From: Luteibacter yeojuensis
GTDB lineage: Bacteria; Pseudomonadota; Gammaproteobacteria; Xanthomonadales; Rhodanobacteraceae
Direction: 5' to 3'
DNA length: 64,000 nucleotides
NCBI RefSeq assembly: GCF_000964085.1
Contig: NZ_JZRB01000023.1
Span: forward strand, 1 to 64,000
Both the position numbers and the translations under genes were made by a program. Positions within the stretch are counted from its first letter, which is position 1. Every line of letters begins with the position of its first letter. The notes under the pieces are model-generated. The model did no database searches. It was not told where the DNA came from and saw only the letters and a list, made by a program, of their open reading frames with translations. Of the stretch, positions 12,846 through 22,492 are shown piece by piece.

Positions 12846-14924
12846 GTGAACGCCCCCCTCGACGATCGCCTCGCGCTGCTGGCCGAACAAGCAGGCGTGG
12901 ACGTGCACTGGCGTGATGCGCTGGATCGTCCCCAGTCGGTGCCCGCCGACACCTTGCGCGCGGTGCTGCGCGCGCTGGGCTTGCCGGCTGACAACGGCGA
13001 TGACGTGGAAGCCAGCCTCGAACGGCTGGCCCAGGAACGGGCGGGGGCGAGCCTGCCGCGGCTCATCACCGCCGAGGCCGGTGCGCCCATCGAGGTGCCC
13101 GTGGCACCGCGTGGCCGCGCGTGGAAGCTGCTCGACGAACACGATGCGTTGATCGCCGAAGGCGAACTGCCCTCCAGCGACACGCGCCTGCCGCCGCTGC
13201 AGCAGCCGGGCTACTACACGCTGTACCTCGACGATGCCGAAGTGACCGTGGCCGTGGCACCGTCGCGCGCCTTCAGCGTGCGCGATATCCCCGGTGCGCA
13301 CCGGCCATGGGGCATGGCGGTGCAGGTCTCGGGTTTGCGGCGCCCCTCCGATGGCGGTATCGGCGATTTCACCGCGCTATCGATCTGCGCGCGCGCCGCG
13401 GCGGAGAAGGGCGCCGACGCGCTTGCCATCAGCCCCGTGCACGCCTTGTTTGCCGCCGCGCCCGAACGCTACAGCCCGTACGCGCCGTCGAGCCGCCTGT
13501 TCCTCAATGGGCTTTACGTCGACCCGGTGCAGACCAGCAGCGAGCAGACGGTGCGTGCCGTGATCGATACGCACAACCTGCGCCAGGAGCTGGCCGAACT
13601 GGAATGGATGGAGCTCATCGACTGGCCGCGCGCCGCGCGTGCCCGCATGACCATCCTGCGCTCGGTCTACGAGTGGGCCTCGGTCGATTTCGCGCACGCC
13701 GAGCGCTTCGCCACGTTCCGCCGTGAACAGGGCGAGCCGCTGGAGCGGCATGCGCGTTTCGAAGCGTTGCATGCGGACTTCACCGCGCACGGCCGTCCTG
13801 GCGGCTGGCAGGGTTGGCCGGCGGCGTTCCATGACCCGGCAAGCCCCGAGGTGGCCTCGTTCGCGCGCGAGCATTCGCGCGAGGTGGGTTTCCATGCCTG
13901 GCTGCAGTGGCTCGCCGCGCAAGGGTTGTCGGGCGCGCAGAAAGCGGCGCGCGACGCGGGCATGAAGATCGGCCTCATCGCCGACCTCGCCGTCGGCGCG
14001 GATTCCGGCGGCAGCCACGCGTGGGCCCACCAGGCCGAAGTGCTGAAGGGCCTGTCGGTGGGCGCGCCACCGGACGCGCTCAACCGGCTCGGCCAGGACT
14101 GGGGCCTCACCACGTTCTCGCCGCGCGGCTTGCGCGAAACCGGTTTCCGCGGCTTCATCGGCATGCTGCGCGCCGCGCTGGCGTACGCGGGCGGTGTCCG
14201 CATCGACCACATCCTGGGCCTGAAGCGCCTGTGGATGGTGCCGCACGGCGCGGGCGCCACCGAGGGCGCCTACGTGCGCTACCCGCTGCAGGACCTGCTC
14301 CGCCTCATCGCGCTCGAAAGCCACCTGCACCGCGCGGTGGTGATCGGCGAGGACCTGGGCACGGTGCCCTCGGATTTCCGCCAGGCCATTGGCGAGAAAT
14401 GCGTGCTCGGTATCCGCGTGCTGTGGTTCGAGCGCGCGGAGGATGGCGGCTTCGTGTCGCCGCGCGAGTGGTCGGATACCGCGATGGCCACGACGAGCAC
14501 GCACGACGTGCCTACCGTGGCCGGCTGGTGGAGCGGGCGTGACATTGAATGGCGCAAGCGCACCGGCCTCGATGATCCCAACGTGGACGAGGCCGCGCAG
14601 CGCGAGGTGGACCGCCACCGCCTGTGGAGCGCGATGTACGCTTCCAACTCCGCGTACAACGCCGAAGCGCCGCCCGCCCCGGACGATATCTCGCCCGTGG
14701 TGGTGGCGGCCGCCAAGCATGTGGCGCAGGCACCCGCGCCCATCGCCATCTTCCCCGTGGAGGATGTGCTCGGCCTGCACGAGCAGCCCAACCTGCCGGG
14801 CCCCACCGACGCCGTGCACCCGAACTGGCGCCGCCGCATGCCGGATTCCTCGTCGCGGCTGTTCGACGGCCCCATCGCCCACGCGGTCGCGGCCGCCATC
14901 GACCAGACCCGGAACCGCACGTGA
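12846..14924 (+). CDS. malQ: 4-alpha-glucanotransferase (amylomaltase)
   Basis: MalQ (GH77) disproportionates malto-oligosaccharides, lengthening short chains left by GlgX and TreY. I take the GTG at 12846, two bases after the treZ stop, giving 692 residues; longer in-frame readings run into treZ. Catalytic residues: GGVRIDHILGL (nucleophile D454), VVIGEDLGTVP (acid/base E502) and STHDVPT (D554). The N-terminal 200 residues form the extra beta-rich domain seen in proteobacterial MalQ. The stop overlaps the treY GTG start (GTGA). A malQ between treZ and treY is also seen in pseudomonad trehalose clusters. Confidence 0.94.
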   Translation: MNAPLDDRLALLAEQAGVDVHWRDALDRPQSVPADTLRAVLRALGLPADNGDDVEASLERLAQERAGASLPRLITAEAGAPIEVPVAPRGRAWKLLDEHDALIAEGELPSSDTRLPPLQQPGYYTLYLDDAEVTVAVAPSRAFSVRDIPGAHRPWGMAVQVSGLRRPSDGGIGDFTALSICARAAAEKGADALAISPVHALFAAAPERYSPYAPSSRLFLNGLYVDPVQTSSEQTVRAVIDTHNLRQELAELEWMELIDWPRAARARMTILRSVYEWASVDFAHAERFATFRREQGEPLERHARFEALHADFTAHGRPGGWQGWPAAFHDPASPEVASFAREHSREVGFHAWLQWLAAQGLSGAQKAARDAGMKIGLIADLAVGADSGGSHAWAHQAEVLKGLSVGAPPDALNRLGQDWGLTTFSPRGLRETGFRGFIGMLRAALAYAGGVRIDHILGLKRLWMVPHGAGATEGAYVRYPLQDLLRLIALESHLHRAVVIGEDLGTVPSDFRQAIGEKCVLGIRVLWFERAEDGGFVSPREWSDTAMATTSTHDVPTVAGWWSGRDIEWRKRTGLDDPNVDEAAQREVDRHRLWSAMYASNSAYNAEAPPAPDDISPVVVAAAKHVAQAPAPIAIFPVEDVLGLHEQPNLPGPTDAVHPNWRRRMPDSSSRLFDGPIAHAVAAAIDQTRNRT

Positions 14925-17527
14925 GCCCACCGCGTTCGCTGGCCCGCCTGCAATTCCATGCGGGCTTCACCCTCGACGATGCCGTCGGCGTCGTCGGGTA
15001 CTACGCGCGCATGGGCATCAGCCACCTTTACGCATCGCCCATCCTGCGCGCCCGCCGCGGTTCCACGCACGGTTACGACGTGGTCGACTGCAACGAGGTG
15101 AACCCGGAGATCGGCGGCGAGGAGGCGCTGCGCCGCCTCGTCGCCTCGCTGCGCGAGCACGGCATGGGCCTCATCGTCGACATCGTGCCCAACCACATGG
15201 GCGTGGGCAGCGAAAACGCCTGGTGGATGGATGTGCTGCGGCATGGGCGCGAAAGCCGCTACGCCAACCATTTCGACATCGATTGGCTCGCGCCGGATCC
15301 GCTGGTGCGCGGTCGCCTGCTGCTACCGATCCTCGGGGCCGGCTACGACCTAACGTTGCGCGAAGGCCACCTGCGCCTGGGCAAGCGCCGTGGCGAGTGG
15401 GTGCTGCGCCTGTACGACGATTACCTGCCGTTGTCGCCGGAGACGGCGGCGGCGCTAGCCGATGACGCGGAGCGCACGCACGACGCGAAGACCGACGAGG
15501 GCAGGGCACGGCTGCATGCGCTGATCGAGAAGCAGCATTACCGGCTCGCGTTCTGGAAACTCGCCAGCGACATGGTGAATTACCGCCGCTTCTTCGACAT
15601 CAACGAACTTGCCGGCCTGCGCATCGAGCGCACGGCGGTGTTCGAGGATACGCACCGCACCCTTTTCCGGCTGTACGCCGAGGGCCTTATCGACGGGGTG
15701 CGCTGTGACCACGTCGATGGCCTTGCCGATCCGCGCCGCTATTGCCGCCAGTTGCGCCATCGCCTCGACCGGCTGCGCACGCAGCGGCCCGCCGGTGCGC
15801 CCCGCGATGGCGCGTACGTGGTGGTGGAGAAGATCCTGGCCGAGGACGAAACCCTGCGGCTCGACTGGCGCACCGACGGCACCACCGGTTACGAATTCAT
15901 GGACCAGGTGTCCGCGGTGCTGCACGACGAAGGCGGGGAAGCGCCGCTCACCGATTTGTGGCGCCGCCTCACCGGCGATGCCTCGGATTTCGCAACGCAG
16001 GCGGTGAACGCGCGCAGGCAGATCCTGGTCGACAGTTTCGAAACCGAGCTGGACCGCACGGCCCGCGCGCTGTTCGCGGCGGCGCGTGCGGACGTGGCCA
16101 CCCGCGATGTCTCGCAGTCCGCGATACGCCGCGTGCTGGGCGAGCTGCTCGTGCATTTCCCCGTGTACCGCACCTATGCGGGCGGCGCGGGCCGCGACGC
16201 GTTCGACGAAGCCGTGTTCGCGCGCGCCGTGGAAGGTGCCCTGCGCACCATCCGCCTCGAGGACGCCGACCTGCTGCACCTAGTCGCCGGCTGGTTGGGC
16301 GGCGAGGCACCGCGCTCGCTGCCACCGGGCCCCGTGCGCCGCGCACGCGAGCGCGCTATCGCCGTCTTCCAGCAGGCGACATCGCCCGTCGCGGCGAAGG
16401 CCGTGGAAGATACGGCGGGCTACCGTTATGGCCGCCTGCTATCGCGTAACGAAGTCGGCGTGGACGCCGCGCGGCTGGCTATCCCGGCGGAAACCTTCCA
16501 CGCCCACGCCGCGCAGCGCCAGGCCACGTTCCCGCACAACCTGCTCGCGACGGCCACCCACGACCACAAGCGCGGGGAAGACCTGCGCGCACGCCTGGCG
16601 GTGCTGTCGGAGGTGGCGGAGCGCTGGGTGATCACCGTGGAGCGGTGGCGCACGCGGCATGCCGATCTACGCCAGCGCGCCGATGGCCGCATGGCGCCCT
16701 CGGCCTCCGACGAGGTGATGCTTTACCAGATGCTGGTGGGTGCCTGGCCCCTGAGCCTGGCGCCCAACGATGACGACGGCATCGAGCGGTTCGCCACGCG
16801 TGTCGCGGCCTGGCAGCGCAAGGCCCTGCGCGAGGCCAAGCGTTGGACGCGATGGACCTCGCCCAACGAGCCGTACGAGGACGCTTGTGAGGACTTCCTC
16901 AGGGCGATGCTCTCCGGCGGTGCTGCCGAAGAGATCCACGCCTTCGCCGAATACATCGCCACGCCAGGCGCGGCCAACGGCCTCGCCCAGGCGGTGCTGC
17001 GCCTGACGACGCCCGGCGTGCCAGACCTCTACCAGGGCACGGACTACTGGGATTTCAGCCTGGTCGACCCCGATAACCGCCGGCCTGTCGATTTCCTCGC
17101 CCGCTCCGCCTCGCTGGAGCGCGACCCCTCGCCGGTCGAGGCGCTGGCCACCTGGCGCGACGGGGCCATCAAGCAAGGGGTGATCATGCGGCTGCTCTGC
17201 GCCCGCAAGGGCCACCCGGAGCTGTTCGCGCGGGGCGCCTACCGGCCGCTGGAGGCCACGGGCCCCGCGGCGGGCAAGGTACTGGCCTTCGTGCGCGAGC
17301 ACCGCGGCCAGAAGCTCGTCGTGGCCGTGGGCCGCCACCTGGCGCCCTGGCTGGCGGGCAGCTCCGCGCCGGCGATACCGGCGGATCGCTGGCAAGGCAC
17401 CACGCTGGAGCTGCCGCCCGGCAAGTGGAGCAGCCTGCTGGATATCGGGAAGCGGGACGGGGGCGTGGTGCCCCTGGCCGAGCTGATGGGCGAGTTGCCC
17501 GTGGCTGCCTGGCTCTCGTCAAAGTAG
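14921..17527 (+). CDS. treY: Malto-oligosyltrehalose synthase
   Basis: TreY rearranges the reducing-end alpha-1,4 bond of a malto-oligosaccharide to the alpha,alpha-1,1 bond of trehalose. The GTG start overlaps the malQ stop and gives 868 residues, typical for TreY. Motifs: the N-terminal LARLQFHAGFTLDDA; HGYDVVDCNEVNPEIGG; DGVRCDHVDGLADP (nucleophile D263); VVVEKILAEDE (E303); ATHDHKRGEDLRARL (D548); and TPGVPDLYQGTDYWDFSLVD near the C-terminus. It is the last gene of the operon. Its TAG stop is part of a family A palindrome that also ends the convergent gene. Confidence 0.96.
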   Translation: MSPPRSLARLQFHAGFTLDDAVGVVGYYARMGISHLYASPILRARRGSTHGYDVVDCNEVNPEIGGEEALRRLVASLREHGMGLIVDIVPNHMGVGSENAWWMDVLRHGRESRYANHFDIDWLAPDPLVRGRLLLPILGAGYDLTLREGHLRLGKRRGEWVLRLYDDYLPLSPETAAALADDAERTHDAKTDEGRARLHALIEKQHYRLAFWKLASDMVNYRRFFDINELAGLRIERTAVFEDTHRTLFRLYAEGLIDGVRCDHVDGLADPRRYCRQLRHRLDRLRTQRPAGAPRDGAYVVVEKILAEDETLRLDWRTDGTTGYEFMDQVSAVLHDEGGEAPLTDLWRRLTGDASDFATQAVNARRQILVDSFETELDRTARALFAAARADVATRDVSQSAIRRVLGELLVHFPVYRTYAGGAGRDAFDEAVFARAVEGALRTIRLEDADLLHLVAGWLGGEAPRSLPPGPVRRARERAIAVFQQATSPVAAKAVEDTAGYRYGRLLSRNEVGVDAARLAIPAETFHAHAAQRQATFPHNLLATATHDHKRGEDLRARLAVLSEVAERWVITVERWRTRHADLRQRADGRMAPSASDEVMLYQMLVGAWPLSLAPNDDDGIERFATRVAAWQRKALREAKRWTRWTSPNEPYEDACEDFLRAMLSGGAAEEIHAFAEYIATPGAANGLAQAVLRLTTPGVPDLYQGTDYWDFSLVDPDNRRPVDFLARSASLERDPSPVEALATWRDGAIKQGVIMRLLCARKGHPELFARGAYRPLEATGPAAGKVLAFVREHRGQKLVVAVGRHLAPWLAGSSAPAIPADRWQGTTLELPPGKWSSLLDIGKRDGGVVPLAELMGELPVAAWLSSK

Positions 17528-17590
17528 GAGCCCACCCCCGTGGGCGACAGCTTTTCGCGAAACCCTGTCGCCCACGGGGTGGGCTCCTAC
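17524..17590. repeat. Family A palindrome between convergent genes (short form)
   Basis: This 67-base near-perfect palindrome starts GTAGGAGCCCACCCCCGTGG and ends GGGTGGGCTCCTAC around a short TTTTCGCGAAA centre. It supplies the TAG stop of treY (17525-17527) and, on the other strand, the TAG stop of the acyl-CoA-binding protein gene (17589-17587). It would form a strong RNA hairpin in both directions. There is no U-tract, so a terminator or RNA-stabilising role is inferred. Five related copies lie at 40827, 44290, 49161, 51133 and 54815. Confidence 0.85.
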
Positions 17591-17859
17591 ACGAAGCCGC
17601 TAGCCCCCAGCGCGCGCACCAGCGCGATGTAATCGCGCATCGCCTGCTCCCGGGTGGTGCCGCGCAAGGTGGCCCAGGCCTCGTACTTGGCCGTGCCCAC
17701 GAAATCGAAGAAGCCGGGCTTGTCGCCGTGGACGTCGCCCTCGGCGCCCTGCTTGTATAGGGCGTAGATGCGCAGCAGGGTGTCGTTGTCCGGCCGGTGC
17801 CCCAGCCGGGTGATGTCCAGCGATGCCTGTTCGAACTGGCTCTGGAGATCGTCAGGCAT
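17587..17859 (-). CDS. Acyl-CoA-binding protein
   Basis: This small cytosolic protein of the ACBP family binds medium- and long-chain acyl-CoA esters. At 90 residues it covers the whole four-helix domain: [15 protein letters not shown], the [12 protein letters not shown] segment and [16 protein letters not shown], which carries the conserved lysine and tyrosine ligands. I chose the ATG giving MPDDLQ because ACBPs are about 85-90 residues; longer readings add a low-complexity extension. No strong ribosome site is visible before either start. It is convergent with treY and divergent from cmk. The family is eukaryote-rich but occurs in many proteobacteria. Confidence 0.9.
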   Translation of the reverse strand: MPDDLQSQFEQASLDITRLGHRPDNDTLLRIYALYKQGAEGDVHGDKPGFFDFVGTAKYEAWATLRGTTREQAMRDYIALVRALGASGFV

Positions 17860-17980
17860 GGGGCGGGCGCGTCGTGGTGCGGGAAGGTTGGGGGCTTGTA
17901 GCATGCGTCCCGGGGGCTGTCCATCGGAACCGCCACCCGTGGCCTCGGGTATCATGCGGGTTTCCAGACCGAGGTTCCCC

Positions 17981-18658
17981 ATGGCCCACGCCCCCGTCCC
18001 CGTCCTCACCATCGACGGCCCCTCGGGCTCCGGCAAGGGCACCATCAGCCGCCTCGTCGCCGACCAGCTCGGCTGGCGCATGCTCGACTCGGGCGCCCTC
18101 TACCGGGCCGTGGGCTACGCGGCCGGTGCCGCGGGCATCGATCTCTCCGACGTGGATGCCGTCACCCGCTGCGCCCAGACCGTGAAGATCCGCTTCCAGC
18201 CCAGCCAGGACGGGGGCGAGACCCACGTGCTGGTCAACGGCCACGACGCCACCGACGAACTACGCACGGAAACGGCAGGGGCGGCCGCCTCGGCCATCGC
18301 CGTCATCCCCTCGGTCCGGCAGGCCCTGGTCGACCTGCAGCTGGCTTTCCGCAAGGCCCCGGGGCTGGTCGCCGACGGCCGCGACATGGGCACGGTGATT
18401 TTCCCCGATGCCCCCTTCAAGGTGTTCCTCACGGCCAGCGCGGCCGAACGCGCGAAAAGGCGCTATAAGCAGTTGAAGGATAAGGGGCTCAGCGTTACAC
18501 TTGCAGGCCTCCAACGGGAAATCGAGGCGCGCGACGAGCGGGATGCGTCGCGGCCGGTCGCCCCGTTGAAGCCCGCCACGGGCGCCGTCGTCATCGATAC
18601 GACAGGCATGCCCATCGAGGCGGTGGTGGCAAAGGTATTCGCCGTGGTGCGTCCGTAA
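17981..18658 (+). CDS. cmk: Cytidylate kinase
   Basis: Cmk phosphorylates CMP and dCMP with ATP in pyrimidine nucleotide recycling. The 225-residue protein begins [18 protein letters not shown] (P-loop) and has [34 protein letters not shown] and the lid segment [11 protein letters not shown]. The ATG at 17981 puts the P-loop at the usual distance from the N-terminus; longer readings extend over the divergent acyl-CoA-binding gene. It precedes rpsA, the conserved cmk-rpsA-ihfB order of gammaproteobacteria. Confidence 0.97.
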   Translation: MAHAPVPVLTIDGPSGSGKGTISRLVADQLGWRMLDSGALYRAVGYAAGAAGIDLSDVDAVTRCAQTVKIRFQPSQDGGETHVLVNGHDATDELRTETAGAAASAIAVIPSVRQALVDLQLAFRKAPGLVADGRDMGTVIFPDAPFKVFLTASAAERAKRRYKQLKDKGLSVTLAGLQREIEARDERDASRPVAPLKPATGAVVIDTTGMPIEAVVAKVFAVVRP

Positions 18659-18804
18659 GGGGGCGCCCGGCACATCGCCCACGCAGTTGCGCGTGGGTTC
18701 TTGGTAACGGTGCGCAAGCACCCACAACCGGTGGGTCCCCCGTCCGCTCGCGTCAATGATGTTCGCGTGCGCCGGGTACGGCCTTTCATAACCCTGGAAT
18801 CAAC
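18659..18804 (+). promoter_or_regulatory. rpsA leader with two hairpins
   Basis: The 146 bases between cmk and rpsA contain CCCACGC (18678-18684) pairing with GCGTGGG (18691-18697), and ACCCAC (18720-18725) pairing with GTGGGT (18731-18736). S1 is known to repress its own translation through a structured leader in Escherichia coli. Whether these hairpins do the same here is inference. I find no clear -35/-10 pair. Confidence 0.35.
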
Positions 18805-20478
18805 ATGACTGAAAGTTTTGCCGAACTGTTTGAACAAAGCCAGCAGGCTATCTCGAAGCTGAAGCCCGGCTCGATCGTCACCGGTATCGTTGTGGAAATC
18901 CGCAACGACGTCGTGGTGATCAACGCTGGCCTGAAGAGCGAAGGCATTGTTCCGATCGAGCAGTTCAAGGACGAGAACGGTGCCCTCGAAGTAGAGGTGG
19001 GTGACGAAGTCAAGGTCGCGCTCGACGCGCTCGAAGACGGCTTCGGCGAAACCAAGCTCTCCCGCGAGAAGGCCAAGCGTTCGATGGTGTGGGACGACCT
19101 CGAGCAGGCGTTCGACAAGGAAGAGACCATCACCGGCAAGATCTCCGGCAAGGTCAAGGGCGGCTTCACGGTCGATATCAAGGATGTCCGCGCGTTCCTG
19201 CCGGGCTCCCTCGTCGACGTGCGTCCGGTCCGCGACCCGGTCTACCTCGAGGGCAAGGACCTCGAGTTCAAGATCATCAAGCTCGACCGCAAGCGCAACA
19301 ACGTGGTCGTCAGCCGCCGCGCCGTCGTCGAGACCGAGTTCTCCGAAGAGCGCGAGAAGCTGCTCGAGCGCCTCACCGAGGGCGCGGTCGTCAAGGGCGT
19401 GGTCAAGAACCTCACCGATTACGGCGCGTTCGTCGACCTCGGCGGCATCGATGGCCTGCTCCACATCACCGACATGGCGTGGAAGCGTGTTCGCCACCCG
19501 TCGGAAGTCGTCAACGTCGGCGACGAGCTCGATGTGCGCGTGCTGAAGTACGACCGCGAGCGCAACCGCGTCTCGCTCGGCCTCAAGCAGCTCGGCGACG
19601 ACCCGTGGGTCGCCATCGCCCGCCGCTACCCGGTCGGTAGCCGCCTGTTCGGCAAGGTCTCCAACGTCACCGATTACGGCTGCTTCGTCGAGATCGAGCC
19701 GGGCGTCGAAGGCCTGGTGCACGTCTCCGAAATGGACTGGACCAACAAGAACGTCAACCCGGCCAAGGTGGTGCAGGTCGGTGACGAGACCGAGGTCATG
19801 GTCCTGGACGTGGATGAAGAGCGTCGCCGCATCTCGCTGGGTATCAAGCAGACCCGCTCGAACCCGTGGGAAGCCTTCGCCGCCATGCACAAGAAGGGCG
19901 ACAAGGTGTCGGGCCAGATCAAGTCGATCACCGACTTCGGCATCTTCATCGGCCTGGAAGGCGGCATCGACGGCCTCGTCCACCTGTCCGACATCTCGTG
20001 GCAGGCCTCGGGTGAAGACCTCGTCCGCAACTTCAAGAAGGGCGACGAAGTCGAAGCCGTGGTGCTCGCCGTGGATCCGGAGCGTGAGCGCATCTCGCTT
20101 GGCATCAAGCAGATGGAGCAGGATCCGTTCGGCCAGTTCATGGCCACCAACCCGCGCGGCACGATCCTTAACGGCACCGTCAAGGAAGTGGACGCCAAGG
20201 GTGCGGTGATCGACCTGGGCGAAGGCGTCGAGGGCTACCTGCGTGCCAACGACATCGCCAAGGAACGCGTCGACGACGCCACCCAGCACCTGAAGGTGGG
20301 CGATGCGGTCGAAGCGAAGTTCACCGGCATGGATCGCAAGGGCCGCCAGCTGCAGCTGTCGATCCGCGCGAAGGACGAGGAAGAGCTGGCCGATACGATG
20401 GCCGACTACCAGTCCGCCGCCGGCGGTACGACGAAGCTCGGCGCGCTCCTCAAGGAGCAGATGAACAAGGCCGACTAA
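18805..20478 (+). CDS. rpsA: 30S ribosomal protein S1
   Basis: S1 binds mRNA near the start codon and helps the 30S subunit load structured messages. The 557 residues contain six S1 (OB-fold) repeats, recognisable by recurring [24 protein letters not shown] patterns in repeats 3-6 and the divergent ribosome-binding repeats 1-2 ([31 protein letters not shown]). The length equals that of the E. coli protein. No strong Shine-Dalgarno sequence precedes the ATG (CTGGAATCAAC), as is usual for rpsA. A perfect-stem terminator follows immediately. Confidence 0.98.
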   Translation: MTESFAELFEQSQQAISKLKPGSIVTGIVVEIRNDVVVINAGLKSEGIVPIEQFKDENGALEVEVGDEVKVALDALEDGFGETKLSREKAKRSMVWDDLEQAFDKEETITGKISGKVKGGFTVDIKDVRAFLPGSLVDVRPVRDPVYLEGKDLEFKIIKLDRKRNNVVVSRRAVVETEFSEEREKLLERLTEGAVVKGVVKNLTDYGAFVDLGGIDGLLHITDMAWKRVRHPSEVVNVGDELDVRVLKYDRERNRVSLGLKQLGDDPWVAIARRYPVGSRLFGKVSNVTDYGCFVEIEPGVEGLVHVSEMDWTNKNVNPAKVVQVGDETEVMVLDVDEERRRISLGIKQTRSNPWEAFAAMHKKGDKVSGQIKSITDFGIFIGLEGGIDGLVHLSDISWQASGEDLVRNFKKGDEVEAVVLAVDPERERISLGIKQMEQDPFGQFMATNPRGTILNGTVKEVDAKGAVIDLGEGVEGYLRANDIAKERVDDATQHLKVGDAVEAKFTGMDRKGRQLQLSIRAKDEEELADTMADYQSAAGGTTKLGALLKEQMNKAD

Positions 20479-20486
20479 AGTCGGAG

Positions 20487-20515
20487 CGAGGGGCGGCTAG
20501 CCCGCCCCTCGTTTT
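20487..20515 (+). terminator. Rho-independent terminator of rpsA
   Basis: CGAGGGGCGG pairs perfectly with CCGCCCCTCG (10 base pairs, loop CTAGC), followed by TTTTGTTGT. It starts 8 bases after the rpsA stop, so ihfB probably depends on read-through or its own promoter. Confidence 0.9.
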
Positions 20516-20563
20516 GTTGTAACCTGTTGTTTGCGTCAGCTTTATCGAAGAATCAGGGGACCC

Positions 20564-20863
20564 ATGACCAAGTCGGAACTGATCGAGGCGCTGGCTCGGC
20601 GCCAGACCCACCTTGCCTTCAGCGACGTGGAACTTGCCGTTAAGAGCGTGCTCGAACAGATGAGCCAGGCCCTCTCCACGGGCGAGCGCATCGAGATTCG
20701 CGGCTTTGGCAGTTTCGCGCTGCACTTCCGTCCGCCGCGCATGGGGCGCAACCCCAAGACCGGCGAGGCGGTGGCCCTGCCGGGCAAGCACGTGCCGCAT
20801 TTCAAGCCGGGCAAGGAACTACGCGAACGCGTGAACCTGGCCCTCGAAGACGCCGCGACTTAA
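20564..20863 (+). CDS. ihfB: Integration host factor subunit beta
   Basis: IHF-beta pairs with IHF-alpha to bend DNA sharply at specific sites. The 99-residue protein is a complete HU/IHF fold: [13 protein letters not shown] helix, [20 protein letters not shown] and the beta-arm [20 protein letters not shown], including the intercalating proline. The ATG at 20564 follows CAGGGGACCC. A slightly longer reading from 20531 is not supported by family length. Placement after rpsA is conserved in gammaproteobacteria. Confidence 0.97.
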   Translation: MTKSELIEALARRQTHLAFSDVELAVKSVLEQMSQALSTGERIEIRGFGSFALHFRPPRMGRNPKTGEAVALPGKHVPHFKPGKELRERVNLALEDAAT

Positions 20864-20879
20864 CGCGGCGTTTTTTTTT
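20851..20879 (+). terminator. Terminator overlapping the end of ihfB
   Basis: CGCCGCG (20851-20857) pairs with CGCGGCG (20864-20870), followed by nine T residues. The left arm lies inside the last codons of ihfB and the loop includes its stop codon. Confidence 0.9.
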
Positions 20880-20897
20880 GGAGCAGGGGAGAAAGCA

Positions 20898-20988
20898 GGG
20901 GTGGGAAGTGGGGGCGCATGGCCCTGCGCCTTCGTGAACCTCCACTCCTCGCGGGAGCACTCATGCATGCGCCCCCACTTCCCACCTC
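20898..20988. repeat. Long perfect inverted repeat between ihfB and lapA
   Basis: A 21-base arm (20900-20920, beginning GGTGGGAAGTGGGGGCGCAT) is repeated exactly in reverse complement at 20966-20986, with a 45-base spacer. Wobble pairing extends it by two bases. It has no U-tract and resembles neither palindrome family A nor B. The rest of the 20880-21062 gap shows no gene. Confidence 0.8.
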
Positions 20989-21062
20989 CGCTTCCCCGTG
21001 AACCTGTACAAATACCGACCCTCACACCACCAAGCCTCCATGGATTCGGGTAAAGTCGCCGG

Positions 21063-21323
21063 ATGCGTCTGATCGCCTTACTTTTCCTGCTGTTATTCGT
21101 CGCCGCCGGCATCGTGTTCGGCGCGCTCAACGCCGACCTCGTCCCCTTCGATTTCGGGTTCGCCCGGGCGTCCCTGCCCAAGGGCGGCGCCATGCTGGCG
21201 TTCCTGCTCGTCGGCTGGGTGCTGGGTGGGCTCACGGCCTGGGTGGGCACGTCGTTCGCCCACCAGCGCAAGCGCCGGCGGGCCCTCCGCGGCGGCAAGG
21301 TAGTGAACGCGAAGCCCGCATGA
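21063..21323 (+). CDS. lapA: Lipopolysaccharide assembly protein A
   Basis: LapA is a small inner-membrane partner of LapB in controlling lipopolysaccharide synthesis (turnover of LpxC by FtsH in enterobacteria). The 86 residues contain two membrane helices (about 3-24 and 42-64) with NADLVPFDFG between them and a basic C-terminus (HQRKRRRALRGGK). This is the usual LapA_dom layout and length. Its stop overlaps the lapB ATG (ATGA), so the two are coupled. The ihfB-lapA-lapB order matches other gammaproteobacteria. Confidence 0.88.
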   Translation: MRLIALLFLLLFVAAGIVFGALNADLVPFDFGFARASLPKGGAMLAFLLVGWVLGGLTAWVGTSFAHQRKRRRALRGGKVVNAKPA

Positions 21324-22492
21324 ACCCGATCTGGCTGTTGGCGCTCGTCCCGCCCGTCGCTTTCTACTGCGGCTGGTGGCTGGCCCGCCGCACCGATGCC
21401 AGGCGCTCGGGGGCCAGGGTCAACGAACTTTCCTCCGACTACTTCCGTGGCCTGAACTACCTGCTCAACGAGGAGCAGGACAAGGCGCTGGAGGTGTTCC
21501 TGCGCCTGGCGGAATACAACCGCGATACCGTGGAAACCCACCTCGCGCTGGGCAACCTGTTCCGCAAGCGCGGCGAGGTCGACCGCGCCATCCGCCTGCA
21601 CCAGCACCTGGTCTCGCGCCAGGGCCTGTCCGATGAAATGAAAACCGTGGCACTGCTCGAGCTGGGCGAGGACTACATGCGCGCCGGCTTGCTCGACCGC
21701 GCGGAGACGCTCTTCTCCGACCTGGTGGCCATGGACGCGCTGGCGCCGTCGGCGCTGCGCCACCTCATCGCCATCTACCAGCACGAGCGCGAGTGGCACA
21801 AGGCCATCGACCACGCCCGCCGCCTCGAGGCCATGACGGGCGAGGACGAGTCGGCGATGATCGCCCAGTTCTACTGCGAGCTGGCCGAGCAATCGCGCCA
21901 GCATGGCGCACGCACCGAGGCACGCGACTACATCCGCGAGGCCTTCGCCTGCCAGGCCGATTGCGTCCGTGCCCACATGATCGCCGGCCGGCTCTCGTCC
22001 GAGGAAGACGACATGCCACGGGCCATCGCGTCGTACGAGGCGGCTATCGCGGCCGACATCGCCTTCGTGCCCGAGATACTGCCGCCGCTGCTGCACTGCT
22101 ACGCCCGCTCGCAGCAGATGGACCGCGCGGAAACGTTCCTGCGCGAGATCATGGCGCGCTACCACGGCATCTCGCCGGTGCTGGCGCTCACCCGCCTTTA
22201 CGAGGGGCGCGACGGCGAGCGCACGGCCATCGATTTCCTCACCGGCCAGCTGCGCAAGCGGCCCTCGGTGCGCGGCCTCATGGCGCTCATCGATGCGACG
22301 ATGGACAAGGTCTCGGGCGAGGCGCGCGAGAACTACCTCATCCTGCGCGACCTGACGCGCAAGCTGCTCGAGGGCCAGGCGATGTACCGCTGCAGCCGTT
22401 GCGGCTTCGGCGCCAAGGCGCACCACTGGCAGTGCCCGAGCTGCAAGAACTGGGGCACCGTGCGGCCCATCCATGGCGTCGCCAACGAATGA
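21320..22492 (+). CDS. lapB: Lipopolysaccharide assembly protein B (TPR protein)
   Basis: LapB (YciM) is an inner-membrane tetratricopeptide scaffold that coordinates lipopolysaccharide synthesis and, with FtsH, LpxC levels. It has one N-terminal membrane helix (residues 1-20), TPR repeats over about 35-340 (for example ETHLALGNLFRKRGEVDRAI) and a C-terminal rubredoxin-like zinc site, CSRCGFGAKAH followed by CPSCKNWG. The 390-residue length is standard. It is coupled by ATGA overlaps to lapA upstream and the sugar-phosphate transferase downstream, tying lipopolysaccharide control to O-antigen initiation. Confidence 0.95.
   Translation: MNPIWLLALVPPVAFYCGWWLARRTDARRSGARVNELSSDYFRGLNYLLNEEQDKALEVFLRLAEYNRDTVETHLALGNLFRKRGEVDRAIRLHQHLVSRQGLSDEMKTVALLELGEDYMRAGLLDRAETLFSDLVAMDALAPSALRHLIAIYQHEREWHKAIDHARRLEAMTGEDESAMIAQFYCELAEQSRQHGARTEARDYIREAFACQADCVRAHMIAGRLSSEEDDMPRAIASYEAAIAADIAFVPEILPPLLHCYARSQQMDRAETFLREIMARYHGISPVLALTRLYEGRDGERTAIDFLTGQLRKRPSVRGLMALIDATMDKVSGEARENYLILRDLTRKLLEGQAMYRCSRCGFGAKAHHWQCPSCKNWGTVRPIHGVANE

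Noticed and set aside
18463-20289. 608-codon frame on the minus strand opposite rpsA
   Set aside because: Antisense shadow of the conserved S1 gene, with repetitive Asp/Val/Leu composition that mirrors the S1 repeats.
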